DNA from: Glaciimonas sp. PCH181
GTDB taxonomy: Bacteria > Pseudomonadota > Gammaproteobacteria > Burkholderiales > Burkholderiaceae_D
Direction of reading: 5' to 3'
Assembly: GCF_003056055.1 (NCBI RefSeq)
Contig: NZ_PYFP01000001.1
Span: forward strand, 992,001 to 1,056,000
Length of the DNA stretch: 64,000 nt
The translations under genes were made by a program, and so were the position numbers. The first letter of the stretch is position 1. Every line of letters starts with the position of its first letter. A model generated the notes under the pieces. The model did not search any database. It was not told the origin of the DNA and was given only the letters and a program-made list of their open reading frames with translations. Below are positions 1 to 8,346 of the stretch, in pieces.

Positions 1-12
1 TGACTCGTAACC

Positions 13-2217
13 CTAACTGGCTGTAACCGCCACACCGGCCCGAGCCTTATGCAATTTTTTGTAGCTGTCGATCAGACGCTGGTGTCTATCGAGACCCTCC
101 AGTTTCATACTCGTTGGCGTTAACCCGAAGAAGCGCACGCTGCCGTTCACTGACCCCATTACCGCGTCCATCCGAGCGTCGCCAAACATCCGGCGGAAAT
201 TGACCAGGTAATCGTCCAGCTCCAAGTCGTCAGCCAGCATCACCTCCAGCACCACATTCAAGGCCTGATAAAACAATCCGCGTTCGACCGTATTGTCGTT
301 GTACTGCAGGAAGGCTCCCACCTGCTCATGCGCCGCCTCAAACTGCTGTAAGGCGAGATGAATCAGTAGCTTCAACTCGAGAACTGTTAGTTGACCCCAG
401 TCCGTATTCTCGTCAAATTCGATACCGATCAACGTGGCGATATCGGAATATTCATCAAGCTCACTGTTATCCAAACGCTCAAGCAGCGCTTCCAGGCTGT
501 CATCGTCCAGGCGATGCAGATTCAAAATATCGGCGCGGAACAACAGCGCCTTGTTGGTGTTATCCCAGATCAAATCTTCTATCGGGTAAACTTCTGAATA
601 ACCGGGCACCAAAATCCGGCAGGCTACGGCGCCTAAATTGTCATACGCCGCCGTGTACACCTCTTTGCCCATGTCTTCGAGAATACCGAACAAGGTCGCG
701 GCTTCCTCGGCATTCGAGTTTTCACCCTGGCCAGAAAAATCCCATTCAACAAAATTGAAATCCGCTTTGGCACTAAAAAAGCGCCATGACACAATACCGC
801 TGGAATCGATGAAGTGTTCGACAAAGTTATTCGGCTCAGTCACGGCTTCACTGGCAAAAGTGGGCCGAGGTAATTCGTTCAAGCCTTCAAAACTGCGACC
901 CTGTAACAATTCCGTCAGACTACGCTCCAGCGCCACCTCCAGGCTTGGGTGCGCGCCGAACGAGGCAAACACACCGCCTGTCCGCGGGTTCATCAAGGTG
1001 ACACACATCACTGGGTAGACCCCTCCCAGCGACGCATCCTTCACCAGCACCGGAAAGCCCTGCTCTTCCAACCCCTGAATGCCGGCCAGAATGCCAGGGT
1101 ATTTCGCCAGCACTTCCTGCGGCACATCAGGCAATGCGATTTCACCTTCCAGAATTTCGCGTTTTACCGCCCGTTCGAAAATTTCCGACAGACATTGCAC
1201 CTGCGCTTCGACCAGCGTGTTACCGGCACTCATGCCATTGCTGACGTAGAGGTTTTCGACCAGATTGGACGGAAAATACACCACCTCGCCGTCCGACTGT
1301 CGCACATACGGCAGCGAACAGATACCGCGCTGCGTATTGCCGGAGTTGGTGTCGATCAGATGCGAACCACATAACTCGCCGTCGGGATTGTAAATTTGCA
1401 GACAGTATTCATCCAGAATTTCAGTCGGCAGCGCATCTTTACGGCCAGGCTTAAACCAACGCTCGTTCGGGTAATGTACAAAATCCGCGGTGGCGATGTC
1501 TTCGCCCCAAAACGTGCCGGCGTAGAAATGGTTGCAATTCAGTCGCTCGATATACTCGCCCAACGCCGACGCCAACGCGCTTTCTTTGGTCGCTCCCTTG
1601 CCATTGGTAAAACACATCGGCGAGTGCGCATCGCGGATATGCAGCGACCAGACATTCGGAATAATATTGCGCCACGAAGCAATTTCAATCTTGATGCCCA
1701 AGTTCGCCAAAACGCCCGACATATTGGCGATGGTTTGCTCCAACGGCAGATCCTTGCCCAAAATATAAGTGCTAACGTCAGAAGCCGGCTTCAACGTCAG
1801 CAACGACTGAGCATCGGCATCTAAGCTTTCTACCTCTTCAATGACAAACTCGGGTCCGGCTTGCACCACTTTTTTCACAGTACAGCGCTCAATGGAGCGC
1901 AAAATACCTCGGCGGTCTACTTCCAATATATCCGACGGTAACTCAACCTGAATCTTAAAAATTTGCTGGTACCGGTTTTCCGGATCAACGATATTATTCT
2001 GCGACAAGCGGATATTTTCGGTAGGAATATTGCGAGTTACGCAATACAACTTCACAAAGTAAGCTGCACACAAGGCCGATGAGGCCAGAAAATAATCGAA
2101 AGGACCAGGCGCTGAGCCATCGCCCTTATAACGGATAGGCTGGTCGGCCACTACCGTGAAGTCATCGAACTTGGCCTCAAGACGTAGCTTATCGAGAAAG
2201 TTGACTTTAATTTCCAT
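13..2217 (-). CDS. ycaO: OsmC-YcaO fusion protein
   Basis: A 734-residue protein with two domains. Residues 1 to about 140 resemble the OsmC/Ohr fold. The rest is a YcaO domain, an ATP-dependent enzyme family that activates backbone amides. The YcaO ATP-site signature is clear: a GEYIERL stretch near residue 220 and NGMSAGNT...EA...E.FER near residues 330-355. The length fits the OsmC-YcaO fusion form; E. coli YcaO is shorter, has no OsmC part, and has been linked to RimO-dependent modification of ribosomal protein S12. No precursor peptide, TfuA or dehydrogenase gene sits nearby, so a natural-product role is not supported. It appears to be a stand-alone core gene left of the integrated island. 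The start is an ATG preceded by GGGGGAA-like bases, with no competing start. The family call is firm; the reaction here is inferred. Confidence 0.93.
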   Translation of the reverse strand: MEIKVNFLDKLRLEAKFDDFTVVADQPIRYKGDGSAPGPFDYFLASSALCAAYFVKLYCVTRNIPTENIRLSQNNIVDPENRYQQIFKIQVELPSDILEVDRRGILRSIERCTVKKVVQAGPEFVIEEVESLDADAQSLLTLKPASDVSTYILGKDLPLEQTIANMSGVLANLGIKIEIASWRNIIPNVWSLHIRDAHSPMCFTNGKGATKESALASALGEYIERLNCNHFYAGTFWGEDIATADFVHYPNERWFKPGRKDALPTEILDEYCLQIYNPDGELCGSHLIDTNSGNTQRGICSLPYVRQSDGEVVYFPSNLVENLYVSNGMSAGNTLVEAQVQCLSEIFERAVKREILEGEIALPDVPQEVLAKYPGILAGIQGLEEQGFPVLVKDASLGGVYPVMCVTLMNPRTGGVFASFGAHPSLEVALERSLTELLQGRSFEGLNELPRPTFASEAVTEPNNFVEHFIDSSGIVSWRFFSAKADFNFVEWDFSGQGENSNAEEAATLFGILEDMGKEVYTAAYDNLGAVACRILVPGYSEVYPIEDLIWDNTNKALLFRADILNLHRLDDDSLEALLERLDNSELDEYSDIATLIGIEFDENTDWGQLTVLELKLLIHLALQQFEAAHEQVGAFLQYNDNTVERGLFYQALNVVLEVMLADDLELDDYLVNFRRMFGDARMDAVMGSVNGSVRFFGLTPTSMKLEGLDRHQRLIDSYKKLHKARAGVAVTAS

Positions 2218-2690
2218 GGGGGAACTCTAAAAATGATGTAACCGCTATTATCCGTCGCCACGCCGGTACCGTGTAATGTATCGATGGTTTCCTCAAACAC
2301 TGCCGCATACGGATAATTTGACAGGCGAACGCCATGGTGTAGTACAGGGTTGGAACGGGCGAGCTTCAATGCGCCCTGCCGATATCCAAGGCGTCGCAAG
2401 GTGCAGTTGCAGCAAGTGGAATCGCGACGAGTTCCGCTAATATTCGGTTTGGGGCGAAAACGGATGATTTGGACATGCAAACAACGATAGATTAACTTTA
2501 GACCAACACAAGAAATTAAAGTTTTTACAAATTATTGATAGATAAATAGCTCTTAAAATGAGCGTTTTTTTGACTCTAAAACGTTCTTTATCGCTAGAAA
2601 CAGTTTGGGTTGTGGACGCATTGCATTAGTGGCGGACGTTTTGCTAAAAAAATTCTAAATCCACCTTTCAGCAAGCCACCCACAAAAACA
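2218..2690. other. Non-coding stretch between ycaO and island edge
   Basis: I see no convincing gene here. The ycaO promoter should lie in the first 200 bases, on the minus strand. A short GCTC/GAGC stem with a run of T at about 2549-2570 may be a weak terminator. Confidence 0.4.
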
Positions 2691-2692
2691 AA

Positions 2693-2716
2693 AAAGCCTT
2701 GAATGATCAAGGCTTT
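2693..2716 (-). terminator. Rho-independent terminator, probably of a lost tRNA-Ser
   Basis: A perfect 10-bp inverted repeat (AAAGCCTTGA / TCAAGGCTTT) with a 4-base loop. On the minus strand a T run follows the stem. It lies just downstream, in minus-strand sense, of the tRNA-like 3' end at 2728-2741, the usual order of a tRNA gene and its terminator. Confidence 0.75.
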
Positions 2717-2727
2717 ATGTTTAAAAC

Positions 2728-2741
2728 TGGCGGAAGCGGTG
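2728..2741 (-). other. Putative attachment site: 3' end of tRNA-Ser
   Basis: On the minus strand these bases read CACCGCTTCCGCCA, the 3' acceptor end including CCA of a serine-type tRNA. The sequence stops matching a tRNA immediately beyond, toward the integrase. The P4-type integrase starts about 160 bases away. P4-type integrases commonly target tRNA 3' ends, so this is best read as the att copy on the non-tRNA side of the insertion. The bases also form a GGCGGA/TCCGCC hairpin, which is an alternative explanation. The partner copy with the tRNA body was not found in the window. Confidence 0.55.
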
Positions 2742-2860
2742 TCCGCCTATGTTTCATCCGATAGATTCCAATGAAATCCAATTTACCCATGTAAATCATA
2801 GGGTAAGCCCGTCACACTGTCCATACTAGTCCAAATCGATCTATCTGAAACCAATCAATA

Positions 2861-2883
2861 ATGGCATACTGGATGGCATACTG
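2861..2883 (+). repeat. Tandem 11-bp repeat before integrase
   Basis: ATGGCATACTG occurs at 2861-2871 and again at 2873-2883, spaced by 12 bases, ending 21 bases before the integrase start. It could bind the integrase arm domain or a regulator of the integrase promoter. Confidence 0.4.
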
Positions 2884-2904
2884 ACTAAACTCAAAATAAC
2901 GATC

Positions 2905-4110
2905 ATGGCAACCCTTACAGATGTTAAAGCAAGAAATATTAAACCCGATTCAGGAATTCTTCCTCACGGTGGAATTACTGGTTTAGCACTCCATCCCTCC
3001 AACACTAAAGGATGCGGAAAATGGGTATTTCGCTTCGTCAGTCCCCTAACTGGCAAGCGTCGCAATGCCGGATTAGGCAGTTATCCGGAAGTCAGTATTG
3101 CTGAAGCCGCTAAGCATGCGCTGCAAATGCGAGAGAAAATCAACAATAAGGTTGATCCGTTAGATGAGAAAAAACGAGTAACCGAACTTCCCCAAATTCC
3201 TACTTTTCAATATGCTGCGGAATTAGTCCATGCTGAATTACTTCCTGGCTGGAAAAATGCCAAACACGGACAGCAATGGCTAAACACCCAGGCGCAATAC
3301 GCTTTTCCGATTATTGGTGCATTACCACTCGACCAAATTCAGCCTCGCCATATTGCCGATGCCTTAAGGCCAATCTGGTTAGAAAAAGCAGAAACCGCTA
3401 GCCGATTGAAACAACGAATCCATGCCGTCATGGCTTGGGGATGGGCGCATGATCATTGCAAATCCAACCCGGTTGACGTGGTGCATCACCTATTACCACA
3501 ACAACCAGCAAAGTCTGTCCGCACGCAACATCAGCCAGCTATGCCTTGGCAAGACATTCCAGCCTTTTTTGCTAAGCATCTACGAGGAGCCACCCCCTAT
3601 GATGTCACTCGCACCATGTTGGAATTTTTGATTCTGACAGCGACTCGATCCGGTGAAGTAAGAGGAATGACCTGGTCAGAAGTAGATTTAGGTAATGCGA
3701 TCTGGACGATTCCACCTATGCGAATGAAAGCCAGACTACAGCATCGCGTCCCCTTGTCCGCGCGGGCTATTGAAATCCTAATGAACCAGCAAGGACTGCA
3801 TGACGAGTTAGTGTTTCCATCGCCCCGTGATCAAGTTGAACTTTCCGATATGGTCCTCACCAGTTTTTTGCGGCGTATAAAAGCGCACAGCGACACGCCT
3901 GGGCGCGTAGCGACTGCGCACGGATTTCGATCGAGTTTTCGTGATTGGTGCAGTGAACAAGGTTATCCTCGTGATTTGGCAGAACGCTCACTTGCGCATA
4001 TGGTCCAGAACAAAGTCGAGGCGGCTTACCATCGCACCGATTTACTCGAGCAGCGTCGTCCAATGATGGCTGAATGGAATATTTATGTTGAAGCGCTGAG
4101 CAGTATCTAA
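2905..4110 (+). CDS. int: P4-type tyrosine integrase
   Basis: A 401-residue tyrosine recombinase. Residues about 1-90 form the DUF4102-type arm-binding domain (the GLGSYPEVSIAEA stretch), followed by a core-binding region and the catalytic domain. Catalytic residues are visible: Arg in TATRSGEVRG (about 248), His and Arg in HGFRSSFRDW (about 340), a further His in LAHMVQNKVEAAYHR, and the nucleophilic Tyr in AAYHR (about 375). The length is normal and the frame intact, so it may be active. It lies next to the tRNA-like att site and reads into the island, the usual layout for this family. It would excise and insert the island by recombining att sites. The ATG start is the only good one. Confidence 0.95.
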   Translation: MATLTDVKARNIKPDSGILPHGGITGLALHPSNTKGCGKWVFRFVSPLTGKRRNAGLGSYPEVSIAEAAKHALQMREKINNKVDPLDEKKRVTELPQIPTFQYAAELVHAELLPGWKNAKHGQQWLNTQAQYAFPIIGALPLDQIQPRHIADALRPIWLEKAETASRLKQRIHAVMAWGWAHDHCKSNPVDVVHHLLPQQPAKSVRTQHQPAMPWQDIPAFFAKHLRGATPYDVTRTMLEFLILTATRSGEVRGMTWSEVDLGNAIWTIPPMRMKARLQHRVPLSARAIEILMNQQGLHDELVFPSPRDQVELSDMVLTSFLRRIKAHSDTPGRVATAHGFRSSFRDWCSEQGYPRDLAERSLAHMVQNKVEAAYHRTDLLEQRRPMMAEWNIYVEALSSI

Positions 4111-4168
4111 CGATCCACCAAGCCTGCGCCCTATCGTAAAACAGCCCGGCGTCGTCACTATCTATCAA

Positions 4169-4303
4169 CTAGATTTCAACCTTTTCTACGGCGTTACCAA
4201 AAGCGTCCAGCATATTTTTCGTTTGCTCGGTGTATGACTCGAAGGTAGCAAAGTAAAAATCCACTGCATCCACGCTATAAGGTTGTGCGAAAAATGTGCT
4301 CAT
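4169..4303 (-). pseudogene. ArdA-like antirestriction protein, N-terminal remnant
   Basis: A 44-codon minus-strand frame starting MSTFFAQPYSVDAVDFYF, followed by the stretch DAFGNAVEKVEI and an amber stop. This looks like the first 45 residues of ArdA-like antirestriction proteins, small acidic DNA mimics usually about 170 residues long. After the TAG the frame continues LIDSDDAGL, which lines up with the family's FIDGEDID stretch, so the stop may be a CAG-to-TAG change. The gene then runs into the integrase 3' end and the remainder is gone. Recognition is from memory of the family pattern. Confidence 0.5.
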
Positions 4304-4773
4304 GCTGTTCTCTGATTTCGTATCGTTTTTTTGCTGGTTGAGCCTCAAGTTGATTGAAGACTTTCTCTGTTTTTGCAGACTTCACAACTCGTTTATCTGC
4401 ATCATTTTTGAGTCGTTTCGCCTAAGCCACGAATGGCAGGGCTGGACAAGAAGCAAGCCAGGCAATTTATCAAAATCGCAGTCGCAACGCAGTAAGAACC
4501 GATTGCAGAAAATCCCGAAGGGACATGCTTGTTTTGATTCGCAGACATGCAAATCTTGGCGTTTTTGGCAAGACGAGGAAAAATTGGTGCAGATAGATTG
4601 GCGGGCAAAAGCGAAGATGCCGTGGATTTAGCTTTGGATGGTGTTACTACCTACCGACTTAGTTCTTGATGCTCAAATATCCTGTTTGGTTTTCCTATAA
4701 ATAGATTGCAAAAACAATATTATTTATATAGGCTTGCCCTAGCAAATCCTTTGTTACAAACCAAGAATATCTG
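4304..4773. other. Gap with no clear gene
   Basis: No complete gene is convincing. A short plus-strand frame near 4432 (MAGLDKKQARQFIKIAVATQ then a stop) looks protein-like but is only 20 codons and could be a relic. The promoter for the following DUF4365 pair should lie in the AT-rich last 100 bases. Confidence 0.35.
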
Positions 4774-5331
4774 ATGACCTCGAAACTTTCTGATAACGAT
4801 ATTGAGTCTGAGCTCAGTTATGCATATTTACATGCGGTGGCATCATTTTCTGGGGCCAATTGTCAATCAGCTTCTCGTCATTCAGACAATAGAGGTATCG
4901 ACGCTCAATTGACCGCATGGGGCCCCTTTCCTGGTGGCGGCGCTCGTCAAGAAGTTGATCTAAAAGTTCAACTAAAAGCTACGGTGGCAATGCCTTCGAG
5001 TACAGGAACACATTTTTCGTATCATCTCAAAGATATTGAGAGATACAATGATTTACGCGGACTGACCTATTCGGTTCCTAGAATATTGGTGGTTTTGTTC
5101 CTGCCCCAAAACAAAGCACACTGGATTTTATCTTCTGATGCCGAACTGAGTCTCAAAAAATGTGCATATTGGGTGAGTCTAGCTGGCGCGGAGGAGTCGG
5201 CGAATAAAAGCGGCATAACTGTCTATTTACCAAAAAATCAGGTACTGACCTCCGAAAGCCTTTCGAAATTATTTGTTGATTTATCCCATGGCAATTGTCC
5301 ACAATATGTAAATCCACGGGAGGGAGCATGA
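4774..5331 (+). CDS. DUF4365 protein (nuclease-like fold)
   Basis: A 185-residue DUF4365 protein. Members of this family occur in defence loci and are thought to have a PD-(D/E)xK endonuclease-like fold. Candidate active-site residues are Asp43 in GIDAQL and Gln66/Lys68 in the VQLKAT stretch, matching a D...(D/E/Q)xK pattern. An FSYHLKDIERYNDLR helix and a VPRILVVLFLP strand follow, both typical of the family. It overlaps the next gene by an ATGA, so the two are translationally coupled. Base composition is clearly AT-richer than the flanks, suggesting separate acquisition. The activity is inferred; the family call is good. Confidence 0.8.
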   Translation: MTSKLSDNDIESELSYAYLHAVASFSGANCQSASRHSDNRGIDAQLTAWGPFPGGGARQEVDLKVQLKATVAMPSSTGTHFSYHLKDIERYNDLRGLTYSVPRILVVLFLPQNKAHWILSSDAELSLKKCAYWVSLAGAEESANKSGITVYLPKNQVLTSESLSKLFVDLSHGNCPQYVNPREGA

Positions 5332-6479
5332 GAATTAGTCCATCCCAAGTGAATTCGTTCTTATTGAATCGCGGCTGGATACGCAATTCAATCGCGGCAT
5401 TCCCTAATACGATTGTATTCACGCATCGTTTATTCCCTGATAGGCAATTGTTCTTGCCTGAAAATGAAAGTGCTCAGGATTATAGTGACGCTGTTGAAAT
5501 TATAATTAACAAGCTTGCATCCATTGAAAGCAAAAGTTTCGCGTTTATCGCTGCACAACTGGAATCAAATAACTCTGAAATTGCTTCAAATTCAGCAGAT
5601 AGCATGTCCCTACGAATATTAAAAACCGTTGAATATTCCGAGACGATACCGTTGTCACTAGCAAACGCAGCTATATCTAACTCCGAAATAATGCTACTAG
5701 CGGGTAGCTGTACAGCAGAAAATCCGTCACGCTACTTCCGTCGAATTGACAATAAAATTTCAAATGAAATCTATAATCGTGCGGTTTTCAACCATACCCG
5801 ACGTGGAAGCTTCATTATGTCAATATCATGTACAGTCGCTGGTGCTGGGGAGCAATTAGGATTAGGATTTTCAGAAGATTCCAACGATTGGACAAAGTGC
5901 CGAAGAGCATTTGTGGCCATATATCGGAGCGTGGAAAAATTATCAACCGCAATTTTAGCTGGGGAAATTTCCAGCTTTACCGAGGAGTTATTAACTGCGA
6001 AGGAGCCGGTGGTGTCATCAAATTTTTGCGAAGCGTTAGCAGACTTAGTTGCAAAAGACACTGGTGGTGGCATAAATTTTGATTTTGAATGGTCACCATA
6101 TATCGCGTTGCCAAAAGACATTCGTAAAGGGAAATCAATATTTATTGACCATACAATGACGGAAGATCTATATATTCTGTCAGAAGCACTGAAGCCTAAA
6201 CAAGCGGCATTAAACAACGTATTTATTGGCACTGTTGAAGCTTTAAATGGAGACGTTTCAATTTCAGGCGAGCGAGAAGGTCTTGTTGAGTTTTCTATTT
6301 TATTAAAAGATGGGCAGAAAATTCGTGCTTCCGCAAATCTAAATATTGAACAGTATAAACTTGCAGATCATGCCCATATTGGCGGAGCTCAATACGTCTC
6401 CATAGAAGGCATCCTGAATCCTCGTGCAAGAGTGTGGCAATTCGATTCTGTGAAGTCATTTAAGCTGAGCATCGGCTAG
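5328..6479 (+). CDS. Unknown 383-aa partner of the DUF4365 protein
   Basis: No family recognised. The start is the ATG at 5328, which overlaps the previous stop as ATGA and has GGGAGGGA just upstream. The first 120 residues are mixed helix and strand. The centre carries NHTRRGSF and a segment that looks helical. The last 100 residues (from FIGTVEALNGDVSISG to SFKLSIG) read as a small beta-rich domain with a repeated GxVxxL / VSIEGIL rhythm. No signal peptide or membrane segment is visible. Strict coupling to a nuclease-like gene inside an integrase-led island suggests a sensor or regulator of that nuclease in a two-gene defence unit; this is inference. Confidence 0.7.
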   Translation: MRISPSQVNSFLLNRGWIRNSIAAFPNTIVFTHRLFPDRQLFLPENESAQDYSDAVEIIINKLASIESKSFAFIAAQLESNNSEIASNSADSMSLRILKTVEYSETIPLSLANAAISNSEIMLLAGSCTAENPSRYFRRIDNKISNEIYNRAVFNHTRRGSFIMSISCTVAGAGEQLGLGFSEDSNDWTKCRRAFVAIYRSVEKLSTAILAGEISSFTEELLTAKEPVVSSNFCEALADLVAKDTGGGINFDFEWSPYIALPKDIRKGKSIFIDHTMTEDLYILSEALKPKQAALNNVFIGTVEALNGDVSISGEREGLVEFSILLKDGQKIRASANLNIEQYKLADHAHIGGAQYVSIEGILNPRARVWQFDSVKSFKLSIG

Positions 6480-6497
6480 CAAGAGAGTTACGATTAG

Positions 6498-6785
6498 TTA
6501 CAAAATATCGCTAAGGAATTTCTCTACTAACTTCCTATCTTTGGGATTCAACTTACCTATCGCAAGTACAACCATCCCGAATAAATTTAGCAAAATGATT
6601 TGCTGACTCCCGCTCAAATCATACACACCATTTATTAATGCAAGCGTTTGATCACTCACATCAGATGTGCTGATTTATAGCAAATCATTAATGTCATAAT
6701 CAAGCGATTTGGCTATCTTAGTCAAGCGTACCAAGGACGGTGCAATTTGACCTATCTCTAGCTTTACTGATCTCGCTGATGCAGA
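6498..6785 (-). pseudogene. XRE-family repressor, broken
   Basis: In one minus-strand frame the sequence reads the second half of an XRE helix-turn-helix (VKLEIGQIAPSLVRLTKIAK), then a TAA at 6675-6677, then 58 more codons in the same frame to a second TAA at 6498. The upstream half of the helix-turn-helix is missing where the next gene's 3' end lies. It therefore has a 5' truncation and probably one nonsense mutation. It may once have regulated the gene pair beside it. Confidence 0.6.
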
Positions 6786-7336
6786 CGATCACCAAGATAG
6801 AATAAACCCCAGAAGCTGGTAATTAACATCTGCCAAAAAGCAAACATAAAGGCCAGCAGGTAAATCCCTGATACCCATATACGGTATTGCTCATTCAAAA
6901 TCGCTTTCATTGGCAAGTAAATTGCTTGTCCAAAAATAGCCAACACAATCAAAATCAAGCTTTCAGCAGTCAAAAAAGCGAACATTGAGCAGAGGAATCG
7001 TCTCCTTGTTAGTTCTATCGCCACACTCTGACCTTGTACAAGAATATCTAACTTTGGAGCTGGCGCAGGCATCGTCTTGTCTATATCAGCCTTATTGAAA
7101 GTCGCAATCGCTGCTAACGCAGCAATGTAGAAACCAGGTAAGCACTGAACAAAACCAAGAATCTTCGAAATCACTGCACCATCAGCATAAAGTGCGATGA
7201 TTCCGAATGTTTTCAGATAGAACAGTAACCCAATTGTTACAACCGCAAGAATCAGAGGATAAAGCCAGTCCACTATCCATTTCTGCTTGTACTCAATAGA
7301 TAGATAGGACAGTGGTCTTAGCAAATTTCTAAACAT
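6764..7336 (-). CDS. Unknown four-helix membrane protein
   Basis: A 190-residue protein with about four hydrophobic segments: WLYPLILAVVTIGLLFYL, CLPGFYIAALAAIATF, MFAFLTAESLILIVLAIF and IYLLAFMFAFWQMLITSF. It would sit in the inner membrane. No family recognised. It is coupled to the upstream gene: its ATG overlaps that gene's stop as TAATG, with GGAGG four bases before, so the two are made together. Its own 3' end runs into a decayed XRE gene, so a few C-terminal residues may not be original. A cytosolic sensor plus a membrane protein is a common form of abortive-infection system, but nothing in the sequence proves that role. Confidence 0.7.
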   Translation of the reverse strand: MFRNLLRPLSYLSIEYKQKWIVDWLYPLILAVVTIGLLFYLKTFGIIALYADGAVISKILGFVQCLPGFYIAALAAIATFNKADIDKTMPAPAPKLDILVQGQSVAIELTRRRFLCSMFAFLTAESLILIVLAIFGQAIYLPMKAILNEQYRIWVSGIYLLAFMFAFWQMLITSFWGLFYLGDRLHQRDQ

Positions 7337-8298
7337 TATGCCTCCGGTTTTAGAAGCGCTTTCATCTTTTCAAGAATGACCTCACAGAATTTTTCGTAAG
7401 AAGATTTCAAGTCAAATTGAAAGTCATCCAACTTCTCTTTTTTTACATAGCCTTGTGCCGAAGCATCATTCGTATCCATCTCAACCGTTCTATCTACACC
7501 CGTCGGAGTCTTGAATTTAATACGAGCCCGGCTGTAGTCATCCTTTTTATTCGTGAAGAGCACTTTAAGTCTGTTGAATTTATCTCTAACAGGTTTATCT
7601 TGATCTTTCAACGTCAAAACCAAAGTCTTGCACTTTTCCTGAATGTAGCCATCCTCATCTATGTTGGTGTATTTTTCTTTTTCAGTAATGAGTTCAATGG
7701 ACTGAATTTTCCCATTATCAAGATCATATTTCAGATCATCAGAGATATGTCCGTCAAACTCACACTTGAACACCACATTGTATTTTTTTGGTCTTCCGTT
7801 ATCGTCATCTGCACCATCAGGATGGAACTGTTCAAAATCTTGAGGCACTAGGCTCTTTGCATCGTGAAGAATTTGGTTTAGCCCCTTCTGAACTACAAAA
7901 ATTCCGAGCCCTGTGCAGTATTCCACCAGAACTAAGGCTGGATGCAGCTCATCTTGTGGCAGTTGCACCACCACATGAACTGAGAAGTCTTGACCTTCTT
8001 GATCCAGCTTTTCTGCTGTACGACGTTTCTTTTCCTTCGGGATTGTAAATACTGGATCTGACATTCCCTTGTCTGACTTGTTGACCAAGATGCTGATGAT
8101 GTCACCATCCCACTTCCAGTCGGACACATAGAGCTCCTCTCGACCTTTGGACATTAGCTTAATGCGTTGTTCTATTGGAACATGCTCCATCAACTCAAAT
8201 GCCTTCCTGACAGAAATGGGCTTTGGAGCCTTGAAGGTTCGAGACTCAGCAACAATCGAAAGATCGTAATAAAACACTAGCCGTTCAGTTTTTTTCAC
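7336..8298 (-). CDS. Unknown 320-aa soluble protein, partner of membrane gene
   Basis: No family recognised. The protein is charged and soluble, with no signal peptide. It has an N-terminal YDLSIVAESRTF stretch, a central VHVVVQLPQDELHPALVLVEY strand region, a Lys/Asp-rich middle (residues about 170-250) and a helical end. The start is a GTG at 8298. It lies 48 bases after the broken type ISP restriction gene and in the same direction, so it may have belonged to that locus. Coupling to the membrane gene downstream (TAATG) is the main clue to function. AT-rich composition and dense Lys codons differ from the core genes and suggest transfer. Confidence 0.7.
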   Translation of the reverse strand: MKKTERLVFYYDLSIVAESRTFKAPKPISVRKAFELMEHVPIEQRIKLMSKGREELYVSDWKWDGDIISILVNKSDKGMSDPVFTIPKEKKRRTAEKLDQEGQDFSVHVVVQLPQDELHPALVLVEYCTGLGIFVVQKGLNQILHDAKSLVPQDFEQFHPDGADDDNGRPKKYNVVFKCEFDGHISDDLKYDLDNGKIQSIELITEKEKYTNIDEDGYIQEKCKTLVLTLKDQDKPVRDKFNRLKVLFTNKKDDYSRARIKFKTPTGVDRTVEMDTNDASAQGYVKKEKLDDFQFDLKSSYEKFCEVILEKMKALLKPEA

Positions 8299-8346
8299 CG
8301 CTTCTATTTCCCAAAAAAAGGACTTCTTTCTGATTCAAGACAAGAA

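Noticed and set aside
638..1824. Several plus-strand frames of 60-140 codons opposite ycaO
   Set aside because: They are antisense to a strong, conserved gene, lack ribosome sites and have Arg/Gln-rich composition typical of shadow frames.
2151..2480. 109-codon minus-strand frame overlapping the ycaO start
   Set aside because: It overlaps the ycaO N-terminus in another frame and its unique part has no family features.
4296..4631. 111-codon plus-strand frame after the integrase
   Set aside because: Cys/Phe-rich start, no ribosome site and no domain; it crosses the ArdA-like remnant's start region.
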